Positions 22,321-31,948 of a stretch of DNA of 64,000 nucleotides are shown in pieces. The notes under the pieces are model-generated. The model made no database searches. It was not told the origin of the DNA and saw only the letters and a list, made by a program, of their open reading frames with translations. Both the position numbers and the translations under genes were made by a program. Position 1 is the first letter of the stretch. Each line of letters opens with the position of its first letter. The DNA comes from Chondrus crispus (lineage: Eukaryota; Rhodophyta; Florideophyceae; Gigartinales; Gigartinaceae), in contig NW_005178610.1 in NCBI RefSeq assembly GCF_000350225.1, positions 1 to 64,000 on the forward strand. The letters are read 5' to 3'.

Positions 22321-24494
22321 TTATTTGGAGGTGGGAGTACCCGGACGGGGACGCTTACGATAAGGGGCGCCAGCAGAATTGGAGGCTGAGGCCCCGTCGG
22401 CCCCATTACCGGCAGAACGGTCAGGCTCGAGCCCGAAACGGACGAGGACGTCCGAAATAGCGCCGTCGGTCACGTCCCGAACGCGGGCCTGCAGAATCCT
22501 GCTAAGGGTAGAGTGCACCTCATTCAGAGCCAAACGTGTACGTTCAAGGGTATGAGAGTCCCGTATGAGGGTCGCCGCTTGACCAAGGACGGCCGGGACC
22601 GTAGCAGCCGGTTCAGCCCCATAGTTTTGGGCGTTGTAAAGATACTCCTGCCAAACCGCACTGAGGTCTTCATCCACAATGGGCGGTACGTCCACTTGGT
22701 CGAACGTCTCCAGGATGAGTTCGGGCCTTGCGGCGACGAAGCTAGCCGTCGCACCAGCAGGCGGGCTGGAGGCAGGAACTTCAACGATGTCCTCCACAAC
22801 CGCAGTGGCCGATTGGGTCGCTCTACCACCGTCGTCGGGAGGCAGCACGGACCTCAGAGGAGCCACCGGTACCGGAGAGGGAACATCGTCCTCGTCAAAA
22901 GAGAAAGGTTCCCTTCCTTCTGGATGCGCAGCGACGGACTCGCCCCCGTATAGGGACGGCACGGCTGAGACAGCCCCACGACTATTCGGAGGAAAAATCG
23001 GAACGGCATCCGAAGCGACCTGAGGAGGATGAAAGCCCTCCGGAACGAATCCTTTCCCAAGAAGGTAATAATCAGCGACTTACAATATCGGCCAGGGGGA
23101 ACGACGAGACTCGGGAAGGACGACCCGAGTGGTATATGCCTTGCCGTCGTCCTATCCCCCAGGGTGACGCGGCATAGGCGAAAACCGGTCGGTCTCATAG
23201 TCGTACCAAAGGAACCCAGGGGTCTTCGTCCAATCGGTTTCGGCGGCGTATCGCAAAAGCGTCTCTGTCTCCTGAGGGTCGAATTCCGTTCCTCGGACGA
23301 TATTCCGTATGCCGAGCTCGCGGACGTACGAAATAAGCCCGGTAGGCAGAGGCATCAGTCGACCCACAGGGGAAGCGATACCACGGTCTTGGAAGAGACG
23401 CCAGTCACGGTTCTTGGCGTTCATCTGAATCCCGTAGCGGGCGGCGTGAAGGAAGGCCATGACGGACGATGCGGCCCACTCGACGGCGACGATCTACCAA
23501 AGCCATGCACGGAGGCGACTCTTCTGAATATTCAAACTACCGTGATACGCCAAAACGGCTGGCGTGGGCACGCAGAGCGACCGAGGGACGTCCCGATAGA
23601 AGGGTTGCGGTGGCACGCGGATGTAGTATTTCGGCCGGAGTCGGGAAGGAATGTCAAAGAATTCCAAATTATGCCACCCGTAGAAGAGCCACTGCGTATT
23701 CCGAACACGGGACTCGTCGGAACAGTTGTCGCCCTACCAGCGCCGATCGCGAAGCCAATGCGACCGGTCATACGGGGGTTCGAAGGCAAGGAGCCCGAGC
23801 ACGCTGTGACCCGCAGGGAGAAACTCCCGCAAGGGGCGACGTCCTCAGGTCGCGGAAGATGTTGAAGACCGGAGAGGATGGTCTGCAGACGGATTTGATA
23901 CTCCCTTTCGGGCCAATAACCCACATGGGATAGGTCGGCTCGTCCATGTGAGCGCGTCCGGTCGTTCGGTGTCCGGGGTAGGTGGCGCCAGCGAGCTGTC
24001 CACGCTTCGTCCCTGCTTCGGCGATACCCGTTCGGGAGGCTGATTCCTTCTTGACAGACTTCTCGGAAACGGAGGGCGTCAAAGTAGCAATGGCACCAGC
24101 CCACGTACTGTTCGACCGGGTACGGCACCGCAGAGGAACGTTGGGAAGCCTCGGCGGGTGCGTGGCGCTGACGATCGTCGTACTCCTTCGCCGGGTTGAC
24201 CCAGCGGGACGCCGACCCGGGCGCGAGAGGAGACATAGCTGGAGGTGTTGGAGGTGCTCGAGCGGGTTTCGAGATGAACGACGTGGGGTCGAGCGGCGGA
24301 CTGGTACGCGGTAAGGAGGCCGTTGCGTCCGTATTTATAGCCACCGTTCGCGGAATTCGTCCCGGCGGCGGAGAGGCGCCCCAGCGGGTTTCGCCCTGAA
24401 TTACGTCCGTGGCGGTACTGTGCGCACTTGTTGGCATGAAAGGCGTCGCTCCGTAACCCACGCCCCTTCGGCGGCGGGCCTGCCTCCTAATCAT
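22321..24494 (-). pseudogene. antisense accessory gene of chromovirus 1
   Basis: Opposite in strand to pol and downstream of it. Pieces lie in several frames: an N-terminal Pro/Arg/Thr-rich part from ATG 24494, then EFFDIPS...YRDVPRSLCVPTPAVLAY (about 23690-23560), then FLHAARYG, GTEFDPQETETLLRYAAETDW and PGFLWYDY (23460-23152). The C-terminal part 22962-22321 is acidic, then helical (TLERTRLALNEVHSTLSRIL), and ends in a basic Arg/Lys/Pro tail. The order and core motifs match 5678-7961 in chromovirus 2, although the proteins are well diverged. Function is unknown. The frame breaks indicate a decayed copy. Confidence 0.68.
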
Positions 24495-24948
24495 TACGTG
24501 GGAGGGAATCGTCCGATGCAGGAGAATTACGAAAGGGGCGGGAGAAGCGACACGACCACAGGACGAGCGTACGTAAGAGAAGTCACCTGCTCACCTCTGC
24601 CACATGGGGGTGTGCCGGCCTTCCTCAGAGGACAGGAACAACGAGGGCTCCCGAAAGGGCACGGAGGGCTTGAAGGAATTAGACCGTGTGTCTGAGTTTG
24701 GAGGGGTACCGCGAAGTCGAATGCCTCCTTGCGGAGGCGTCGCACCCCGTCGCGATTCCGTCGCCCGCTTGCGCTGCGAGGAAAAGGTACAACCCACGGA
24801 AACGGGGCGACGACCAAGAAGGGTCGGAGGAAATTCCAGAAGGGAGTCTCGTAGCCCTTGGGGCGCCGCAGAAGCGAACCGACACCTAATCACGACCCGA
24901 AGGGAGTTCGCACCGGGCCGGCTTGGGCCAGTTTCACAGTGGCCCCTT
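24495..24948. other. end of chromovirus 1, no gene seen
   Basis: About 450 bp where the 3' LTR of chromovirus 1 would be expected. No TGTAGTATAACC-type LTR start is seen. The sequence runs into a different LTR at 24949. Confidence 0.4.
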
Positions 24949-25899
24949 TGTAGTGCAATACCCGTCTCGGGTAGGGGGTGAAAGGAAGTGAGAAAAGGAA
25001 AAAAGTTGGATACTGTGGTCCGGGCTGGAGGACACACGTGTGCAACGATGCGCACGATTATTTTAATTATTTAATTCTATTTACAAATTAGATCTAGAAT
25101 CTAGAGTCGGGAGCTACTGTACTCGCCCCGGCCGGGCTATATAGCATAGCAGACGCGCTTCACTTCTACGCTGCTAACGACATCCTCTATTGCTCGGGGT
25201 CCCCTTTTACTTATCCTTTTACCTTTTCTATCTCTAATTCATATCCTTTTCTATCTCCACATCTATTTTTCCCTTAATTGTGTTGGTTCCATTGGAGTCG
25301 GACGCGACCGATCCGGTGTTGGTGTGATTGCCATCGGCCTGCACGTAGGTCGTAGCGCTGCTACAGTGTCCTGTTCCGTCGGAAGGCTGTTGCAACGACG
25401 CCTCCTTCGAAGGTCTTATCATACAAGACAGTGTTAGTGCCATCAGCTGCGATTGCGATCGCATTGGTGTCGGTGTTTTGCCATCAGGCAACACGTCCGT
25501 AGTAGCGCTGCTACACGGTTACGATCCCGTCGGGTAGTGCTGAACAAGCCCCCGTCGAAGACCTTGAATCATACGCAAGGTGCTGAAGACGCTCGTCGAG
25601 CATTGGCCTTACAACCCAGCGAACCGCGGTTACATTCTCGTACACAAGCTCAACCCGCACTCGCCGAGCACTCAAGTCTTCACAAGTCTCTACCACCATT
25701 ATCTTCCCGGGCCGGGCATCTTTCCTTACCCCCCCGTCGGAGTTGAGCTACCGTGGCCCGCAAGCCTACACAAGGGGAAAGGGAGTCTCGAACGCTCCGT
25801 AGCGCGTGCCATCGGCAGTGGTTGTTTCTGTTGCCGTTTTTCTTCTTTTTGTTTGACCGTCGGACTGTGTTCGCGGCCTGCCAGGCACATTGCACTACA
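24949..25899 (+). repeat. 951-bp LTR with primer site, owner uncertain
   Basis: Bounded by an 11-bp perfect inverted repeat, TGTAGTGCAAT at 24949 and ATTGCACTACA at 25889-25899, with the TG...CA ends typical of LTRs. Four bases later comes a primer-binding site, so this is a 5' LTR. The element to the right (26063-30733) is copia-like, but no second copy of this LTR follows it. The primer site is that of chromovirus 1. Two readings remain: the 5' LTR of the copia-order element, or the leftover of a third chromovirus against which that element now abuts. Confidence 0.65.
25137..25144 (+). promoter_or_regulatory. TATA box in the 24949 LTR
   Basis: CTATATAG about 190 bp into the LTR, downstream of an AT-rich stretch and in a local GC-rich setting, is a reasonable core promoter for the element. 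Confidence 0.35.
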
Positions 25900-25903
25900 A
25901 AAG

Positions 25904-25921
25904 TGGTCTCCCGACCTAGAA
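25904..25921 (+). other. primer-binding site after the 24949 LTR
   Basis: TGGTCTCCCGACCTAGAA, identical to 3704-3721. A partial repeat, GACCCGACCTAGAA, follows about 28 bp later. Confidence 0.6.
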
Positions 25922-26062
25922 CCTGTGTACAGGAGACCCGACCTAGAAACTACATGCGTGGAGACTCATTACATAAGTGGTCTCGGTGACGTAAGTTTAT
26001 TTGACGTATTGTAGTTTTCCTTTTTTTCTGCTTTGTTTAAGTTCGTTAATTTGTGACGAACC

Positions 26063-27491
26063 ATGTCGACAAGCGCCCCGGGAGACGTCGGTCCCGGGGC
26101 GAGCCGAAGCAGATCGGCAAGGGCGTCGAGGATTTCGCAAGGTCCTCGCAGCCGAAGGCAGGCCAATACGGCCACGGATCCCGAAGGTCAAGAATCCCCG
26201 ACCGGGATTGAAGCCGACAAGGATAACCTGTAAACCAGGTTACAGAAGATGATTGGCGAAATTCGCCAGGAGACGAAGAAGGATCTCGAGGCTGAATTAG
26301 TCCACGTGCACAAGCAATCTGGAGTTGCAAACCTCCGAGTTCCACGCCGCGTTGGAAGAGCTGACCGCTCGCGTGGTTCTCGTCGAGAATTCGCTAACCG
26401 ATGCGACCAAGGGCCGAGAGCCGGAGGTATTCGAATCGCTGCAGCTCGCCGCCAAGGAAGCGAGGCGAGACGCGAATCAGGCCCTGGAGACTCTGGCCAA
26501 AACAAGTGGCAGCATCGATGATAAATTTGACCGCGCCGCGCGCCGCCTCAAGGACCTTGAGCAGGCTGCGGGCCGGTCAGGCCCAAGGTTAGAGGAAGGG
26601 CCGCTCTCCGGCGAAGAAAAGCCTGAAGACCGAACGAAGACGGACAAGTTTGTCAGAATTAGGGACTCCAAGAGGAGAAGTTCCAAGACGGGCCAAGGCC
26701 GAAAGAAGAAAGGCCACTGGAGTGATGACCGTGAAAATTTCGACTCAAATTTGGAGTCGAACGGTTCAGAAGGAAATGGTGGCGACGGTTCGTCGAACCA
26801 TTCAGGAAATTCCGACCGACGATCAGCAGAAGGAAATGGAATTTCATCGAATAAGAAGAGCTACAAGAGAGGCGGAATTACTTCGTCCGCCTCGCGAAGG
26901 GATGTGGACGCGGAGCCAGAAGATATGCTCTACGGTGAGCTCGAAGCAACGCTTCAACTCTTTAAGGAAGCAAAACTAGCTATGCGAAGGGATAAGGCTG
27001 AAACGGGGTATCAAGGTTTACAAAACGATACCTCAAATGTCTTCTACCAGGGGCAAGCAAAATACCTGAAAGATGTGTCAACATTCCGCAGGGGTAAGGA
27101 CAAAGAGTCGCATTGTAAACTGAAGAAACCGTTTAATCCGCTGTCTATTCAGGGCTGCTTCAATTGCGAATCGCCGGACCATGTACTCAAGCACTGTCCA
27201 CACCCTCTCAACGTTGCTCAGGCTGCGACGCGCAAGGTAGGCTACTATTCCAAGAAGGACAAAGGTCGAACTTACGCAGTGCATCAGGTCCTGGCAGATT
27301 TCTGCATGCAATTAGATGATTCTCTCCTGGCCAATAACAATGAGGAGAAAGATAGGTCAGACGCTGAGATATTCCAATCTCTCCTGAGTACCGAAACGAC
27401 AGAGGAAGTCACCATCTCGGAAGTAGCCGAGCCTGCTGAAACGGAAAACGAGATCTACCTCATCAACTACCAGGATGCAAACGTGTACTAA
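26063..27491 (+). pseudogene. gag of the second copia-order element
   Basis: ATG at 26063 opens a basic, Ser/Arg-rich N-terminus; TAA 26231-26233 is in frame. The frame changes near 26325 into a long coiled-coil-like region (FHAALEELTARVVLVENSL), an Asn/Ser/Gly-rich charged stretch (about 26700-26900) and a zinc knuckle CFNCESPDHVLKHC of the C-x2-C-x4-H-x4-C form (27159-27200). It ends in an acidic tail at TAA 27489-27491. The domain order fits a retrotransposon Gag that coats element RNA in cytoplasmic particles. One stop and one shift make it defective. Confidence 0.75.
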
Positions 27492-28810
27492 AAGGAATTC
27501 TAGGAGCCTGCATAGACTCGGCTGCGCAAAAGACTGTGATCGGTAATCCACGAGCTGAAATCTACAACCAGCTTTTTGGTATTCCGTTGAGGTTGGTGCA
27601 ATCAGAAGTGAGATCAAACTTTTGCTTTGGCATTCATCGACACGCAGGGCTTGGGACGATCGAGATACGGGTTTCCATTTCGAATGACTACTACATTCCA
27701 GTGATGACTGAGGTAGTCAATATCGATATTCCATTCCTTCTGGGGCTGGACACGATGACCGAAAACGGTATGGTTCTGGACACAAAAAGACAGACGCTTT
27801 CGTCTAACTCTGACGGGTGGAAAGTATCGCTTGTCAGGAAGCGTGGCCATCTTTACTACGATGGGGAAATTCGTGTTCTCTTTACCGAAGCTGAGTTGCG
27901 CAAGGTGCATAAACACTTCTTCAATCCAAAACCGGAGAAGCTGTACGCACTCATCCGAAGAGCTGACCCGGCAACAGCCTCACCTAAAGTACTACAGGAC
28001 TTGGAACGATTAGATGCAACTTGTGACCCTTGTTAACGGTATGCTACATCTCCGCATCGATTCAAAATTTCTTTACCTTCCGGAGACATTGTTTTAAACA
28101 GCGAAGTTTGCATGGACCTCATGTTCCTGAACCAAAGGCCAGTATTTCATGTGGTCGATAGAGATACTAAGTTTAATTCTGCACGATTTTTGCAGAACGA
28201 GACAGCTGAGACCGCCTGGAACACCTTTCGCGAAATGTGGGTTTCAATGTACGTGGGGTATCCTGACATCATATCTGCAGATCAGGGCCCGCAATTCCGT
28301 TCGAAGTACTGGAGAAGCGTCACAAAACTGGCCGGGATCGTTCTCAAATTATCGGGAGTGGAAAGCCACAACGCCATTAACGTTGGCGAGACCTATCAAG
28401 ACTTCCTCCGGCGCATTTTCAACAAGGCTAAAGCAGATAACCATCAGTTACCCGATGAGGATCTGCTGGTTTTATCAACGAAAGCGCTCAACGATACGGT
28501 TGGACCCAACGGGCTAGTGCCCACCTTACTGGTTTTTGGTATTCTCCCGCGTATTCCGTTCGCTCCCACGGAGCTTTCGACCTAAGTGCAGAGGGAGAAA
28601 GCCATGGCCGCTGCAAGGTCGGAGATGAGTATACTTGTTGCGAAGTCTAAGCTTGAGTTGGCGTTGAAAAGTAATGCCCCAGGAGCCGCTTCCTCGTTTG
28701 GGGACATCAAGATTGGTTCCGAGGTTCTTGTTTACAGGGAGAAGCCCATCAATAGCTGGACTGGTCCTTTCACTGTGCTAGACGTAAAATGGCAAGGTGT
28801 GCCACCTTGA
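27491..28810 (+). pseudogene. protease and integrase of the second copia-order element
   Basis: This frame overlaps the last base of the gag stop and is -1 relative to gag. It starts with an aspartic-protease site ILGACIDSAAQKTVIG (DSA instead of DSG/DTG). An HHCC zinc region (RKVHKHFF...CDPC) and the integrase core follow: VCMDLMFL, ADQGPQFRSKYW and VGETYQDF give the D, D and E. TAA at 28034-28036 directly after CDPC and TAA at 28583-28585 are in frame. The region after the core (GDIKIGSEVLVYREK, WTGPFTVLDV) resembles the integrase C-terminal beta domain. Confidence 0.75.
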
Positions 28811-29342
28811 CGTCAATGGGAGACAATCAAAGTACTCTGTCGACAAAGTGAAACTGTACCACAAACCATCCCCAACTGATGAGCCTACTAACGAAGTTGA
28901 TGGAACTGCCGAAGTCTCTGCCGACAGACACGGCACTAGAGATGACCCCGGGCAGGTGGTACATCGTACTACCCGATCAGAGCAGGAATCGCAACGTCAT
29001 TCCGGAGAACACCCATTACACACCAGCTTGCGAAGTCCTCTGGACGATAAAGATGTTATTAATCGCTGGAAGAACACCCTTACTGACCTTAGAGACGACG
29101 AGATGCAGAAAGATATACAGGACTTAGAGGAGTTGCGAATGGACAAATCTCTTCCTGAAGACTGGCTAGTGGATAATTCCGCCGAAATCGACATCACGAA
29201 AGTATTGGCTCCCAACGACTCCCGCGGTAAGGGACCTGCGTTCGATGTGGCCAAAGCGGAAGAAGTGGAAGGAATTAACAAACGAGACATTTGGGATATC
29301 ACCAGCCGAGATGGAGTTCCGGAAGATGCAAATGTTTTGTGA
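28797..29342 (+). pseudogene. integrase-RT linker of the second copia-order element
   Basis: Reached by a frame change near 28800. It starts with the end of the integrase C-terminal fold (HLDVNGRQSKYSVDKVKLYH), then a polar linker, then helical acidic segments. It ends KAEEVEGINKRDIWDI, where copia RT usually begins. TGA at 29340-29342 closes it. Confidence 0.6.
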
Positions 29343-29396
29343 GGCCGCTTTTTTCTTGCATATAAGAACTATGGTACGCCCAGTGTGACAGAATTG

Positions 29397-30733
29397 CTAG
29401 GTATGTAGCCCAAGGTCACAAAGACAAAGAGAAGGGTTTCGTTGTTCATAACGTTACTACGCTTCGAGCCAGCTCAACTCGCATCTTGGTATCGGTGGCA
29501 GCGATCAAGGGCTTTAGAATATATGCAGACGACGTTCGTCAGGCTTACTTGCAAAATGAACAAGACTTGACAAGGTATATACACATGCCTCTAAACGCGC
29601 ATGACCGGACATTCTTTGCTTTGGGAGACAATGAGATCCTGAAACTGAAAACCCATATTTATGGTGTTCTAGATGCCGGAGAATACTGGAATGTTACCAT
29701 ACATGATCACCTGAGGAAGGATCTCAAGTTGGTACTGCTGGTCGGAGACTCGGCTCTTTATCTGAAGCCGAACGACGAAGATGTCGATGGGCTCATGGCT
29801 ATATATGTCGATGATAAGGCTATGGCCGGTAATGACGAAATGAGGAAGCTCACGGAGGAGACAGCTAAACGCTTTGAGTCAAAGCCGCGTGAATGGGATG
29901 AGTTCAATTTCTTCGGGATGCACTTAAAGTCTCTAGATGATAACGTTTTCTCAGTCAGTCAGACCGATTACATATCAAAGCTTAAGCCCATCGCAATGAA
30001 TTGCAGTTTTGACTATTTTCGTTCTTACCGTGAAATGGTGGCATGGATCGGACTAAAACGCCCTGACATGGCTTTCATTATCAACCGAGCAGCGCAGGTT
30101 CCAGAACCTAAATTTTCAGTTGAGAAGATACGTGAACTCAATAAAGGTATCGCAACCGTGAAGACTTCTGCTGACAGATGTATGGTATATCGTCCACTGA
30201 GGAAGGAAACTCTCCATCTTCGAACGTACGCGGACTCCTCGTTTGCCAACAATGATTACCTGTCTACGCAGATGGGTTTCATAATCTTGCTCTGCGATCG
30301 CAGTAATGCGTGGTATATTCTGGATTTCTCCAGTAAGAAGTGTAAGAGAGTTGTCCGGTCTGTAATCGGAGGAGAGGTTTACGCATTGGCAGAAGGTTGC
30401 GACAGGGTTTACATGCTAAAGTGTGACTTACAGACTGTATTCAAAATGGAGGTTCCTCTTCACATGTTCACTGAATCGAAGTCCATGTTTGACGTATCGA
30501 CAAAATCGTCCTCAACATCCGAGAGAAGGGTAATGGTTGACCTAAGAGCTTTACAGAAAGCCTACAAACGCGAAGAAATATCTCATGTTGGGCTCGTAGG
30601 ATCACAGCACAATCCAGCTGATGGACTCACTAAGGGTAAGCCTAATCAGGCTCTTGAGGACATATTGCTTAATGGAGTCGACGATACTCCTATTAAGCAA
30701 TGGATATTCCGTACAAAGGCAAGCTCTGGATAA
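29397..30733 (+). pseudogene. RT and RNase H of the second copia-order element
   Basis: Starts RYVAQGHKDKEKGF, matching the ARLVARGFxQ-type opening of copia RT. It then shows FRIYADDVRQAYLQ (first Asp region), HIYGVLDAGEYWN and the catalytic AIYVDDKAMAG. RNase H has TYADSSFANN, VIGGEVYALAEGCD and HNPADGLTKG. This stretch is open to its natural end at 30733, so RT/RNase H is the best-preserved part. The sequence is far from the copia remnant at 2-2158 and represents a separate lineage. Confidence 0.85.
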
Positions 30734-30744
30734 AGAAGAGGGAA
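30732..30744 (+). other. candidate polypurine tract
   Basis: AAAGAAGAGGGAA sits at the end of RNase H, followed by TGTTAAAAGTC, a plausible 3' LTR start. That start does not match the LTR at 24949. Confidence 0.4.
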
Positions 30745-31948
30745 TGTTAAAAGTCGGGGCGATCAGGATCTGGCCTTATGTCCGTTCTACATTACGTTGC
30801 GTAATTTGCCACACCACGTGATGCTCGCTTGCAATTGTTGTTGTTTTTTATTGAATTTTCTGTAGTTGTTTTGCGTACAGTATACATAAAGACTTTCCCG
30901 TCGCCCGCGTTTTCCGGCGGTGTGTGTGTGTCGTATCATCTTGTTTCGTGTTTCGAAACAATTCGCGTCCGCTCCCCTTTTCTCGGTCGTCGAGTTTCGA
31001 GCATCGCGTCTACACTTCCGGACGTCAGAAGCGCACCTCGATACACAAGACTAACGTGTAATTGGCATCCAGGTTACAATACCACAGCTATGTGAGCTAG
31101 GATCAGGATGCGATTTTTTGTTTATTTCTGAGACCATCTCGAAATGGATGGCCCTCGTGCAGTACGAGAGGAAAAACTACTACTCGGCCCCTTGCGGGCC
31201 GCCACATATAGCGACGCACTGGTTGTGTTGCGCATTGTTTAGAGCGCTGCATGGCTAAAAATGTGCGCTATAAATTAGCGCACTGGTTGCCTTGCTCTAA
31301 TAAAACCAATGCAGCTTCTTTTCACTCTGTCTCTTCCCTTTCATTTGAAGCTGCTTTTCATTATCATACCTTTCGTATTTTTGTGCAAGCTCAAGGTTTC
31401 AATGGTGTCCTTTCAATGCGCACTGTATTTTCTTAACTTTTTGATACTTCAGCTTCACCGGTGGAGATGCTCGAATGTATTCCATCGTAGCCAGCTAAAT
31501 ATGGCGTAAAAAGTGTTACCTGAATTGCTTCTGATATAGAAATGGAGTGGGAGGCACCGTAGCCTACGTTCTACCGTCGTCACTAACTCTAGCACTATGG
31601 AAGGGACATGAATGCCGTCGTCATTGTTTTTTCTCCCACGACCCCCCGCCCGCATTTTTTGCAAAATAACTGTCAGCCCTGTCACTGCTCTGTTACAATG
31701 CGGTTACAACGCTGTTACAACGCCCGTTACACTCTGCCCACGTGCTCCCCTACCATTGCCATCTAGACTCTCCCGTGCCATACTGCACTCCAGTCTGAAA
31801 CAACGCGTCATCGACGTCATCCCCAAATCGCATACAACAATGCTCCTTCAGCTGCTAATCTTTGTTGCCATTGCCAAGCTCAGCAACTAAAAACTCATCA
31901 ACGCAAACCGCTTCATACTTGTTTATTAGTCACTCGTTGCTCCCCTCT
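30745..31948. other. 1.2 kb without a recognised gene
   Basis: Contains the possible 3' LTR of the copia-order element (a TG start at 30745 and a candidate end GGTTACA near 31076). Beyond it lies AT-rich sequence up to the end of alpha-COP. A 12-base match to the ribosomal sarcin-ricin loop lies at about 31158-31171. No open frame with recognisable content is seen. Confidence 0.4.

Larger units (their letters stand above)
2367..24948 (+). mobile_element. Chromovirus 1 (Ty3/gypsy, host element of the nest)
   Basis: A degraded chromodomain-bearing Ty3/gypsy element. Order: 5' LTR (2367-2976 plus 3651-3702), primer-binding site 3704-3721, gag from 3782, then a 12-kb insertion, then the rest of gag, protease, RT, RNase H, integrase and chromodomain to 21859, then an opposite-strand gene (24494-22321). 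gag is split exactly at a 5-bp duplication, and its frame is conserved across the insertion, so 2367-4708 and 16678 onward are one element. No copy of its LTR is seen near 25 kb, so the 3' end is missing or replaced. The right boundary given is only the start of the next LTR. Confidence 0.75.

Noticed and set aside
31158-31171. AGTACGAGAGGA, identical to the core of the ribosomal sarcin-ricin loop
   Set aside because: Only about 12 bases match, and the flanks do not look like large-subunit rRNA. Treated as chance.
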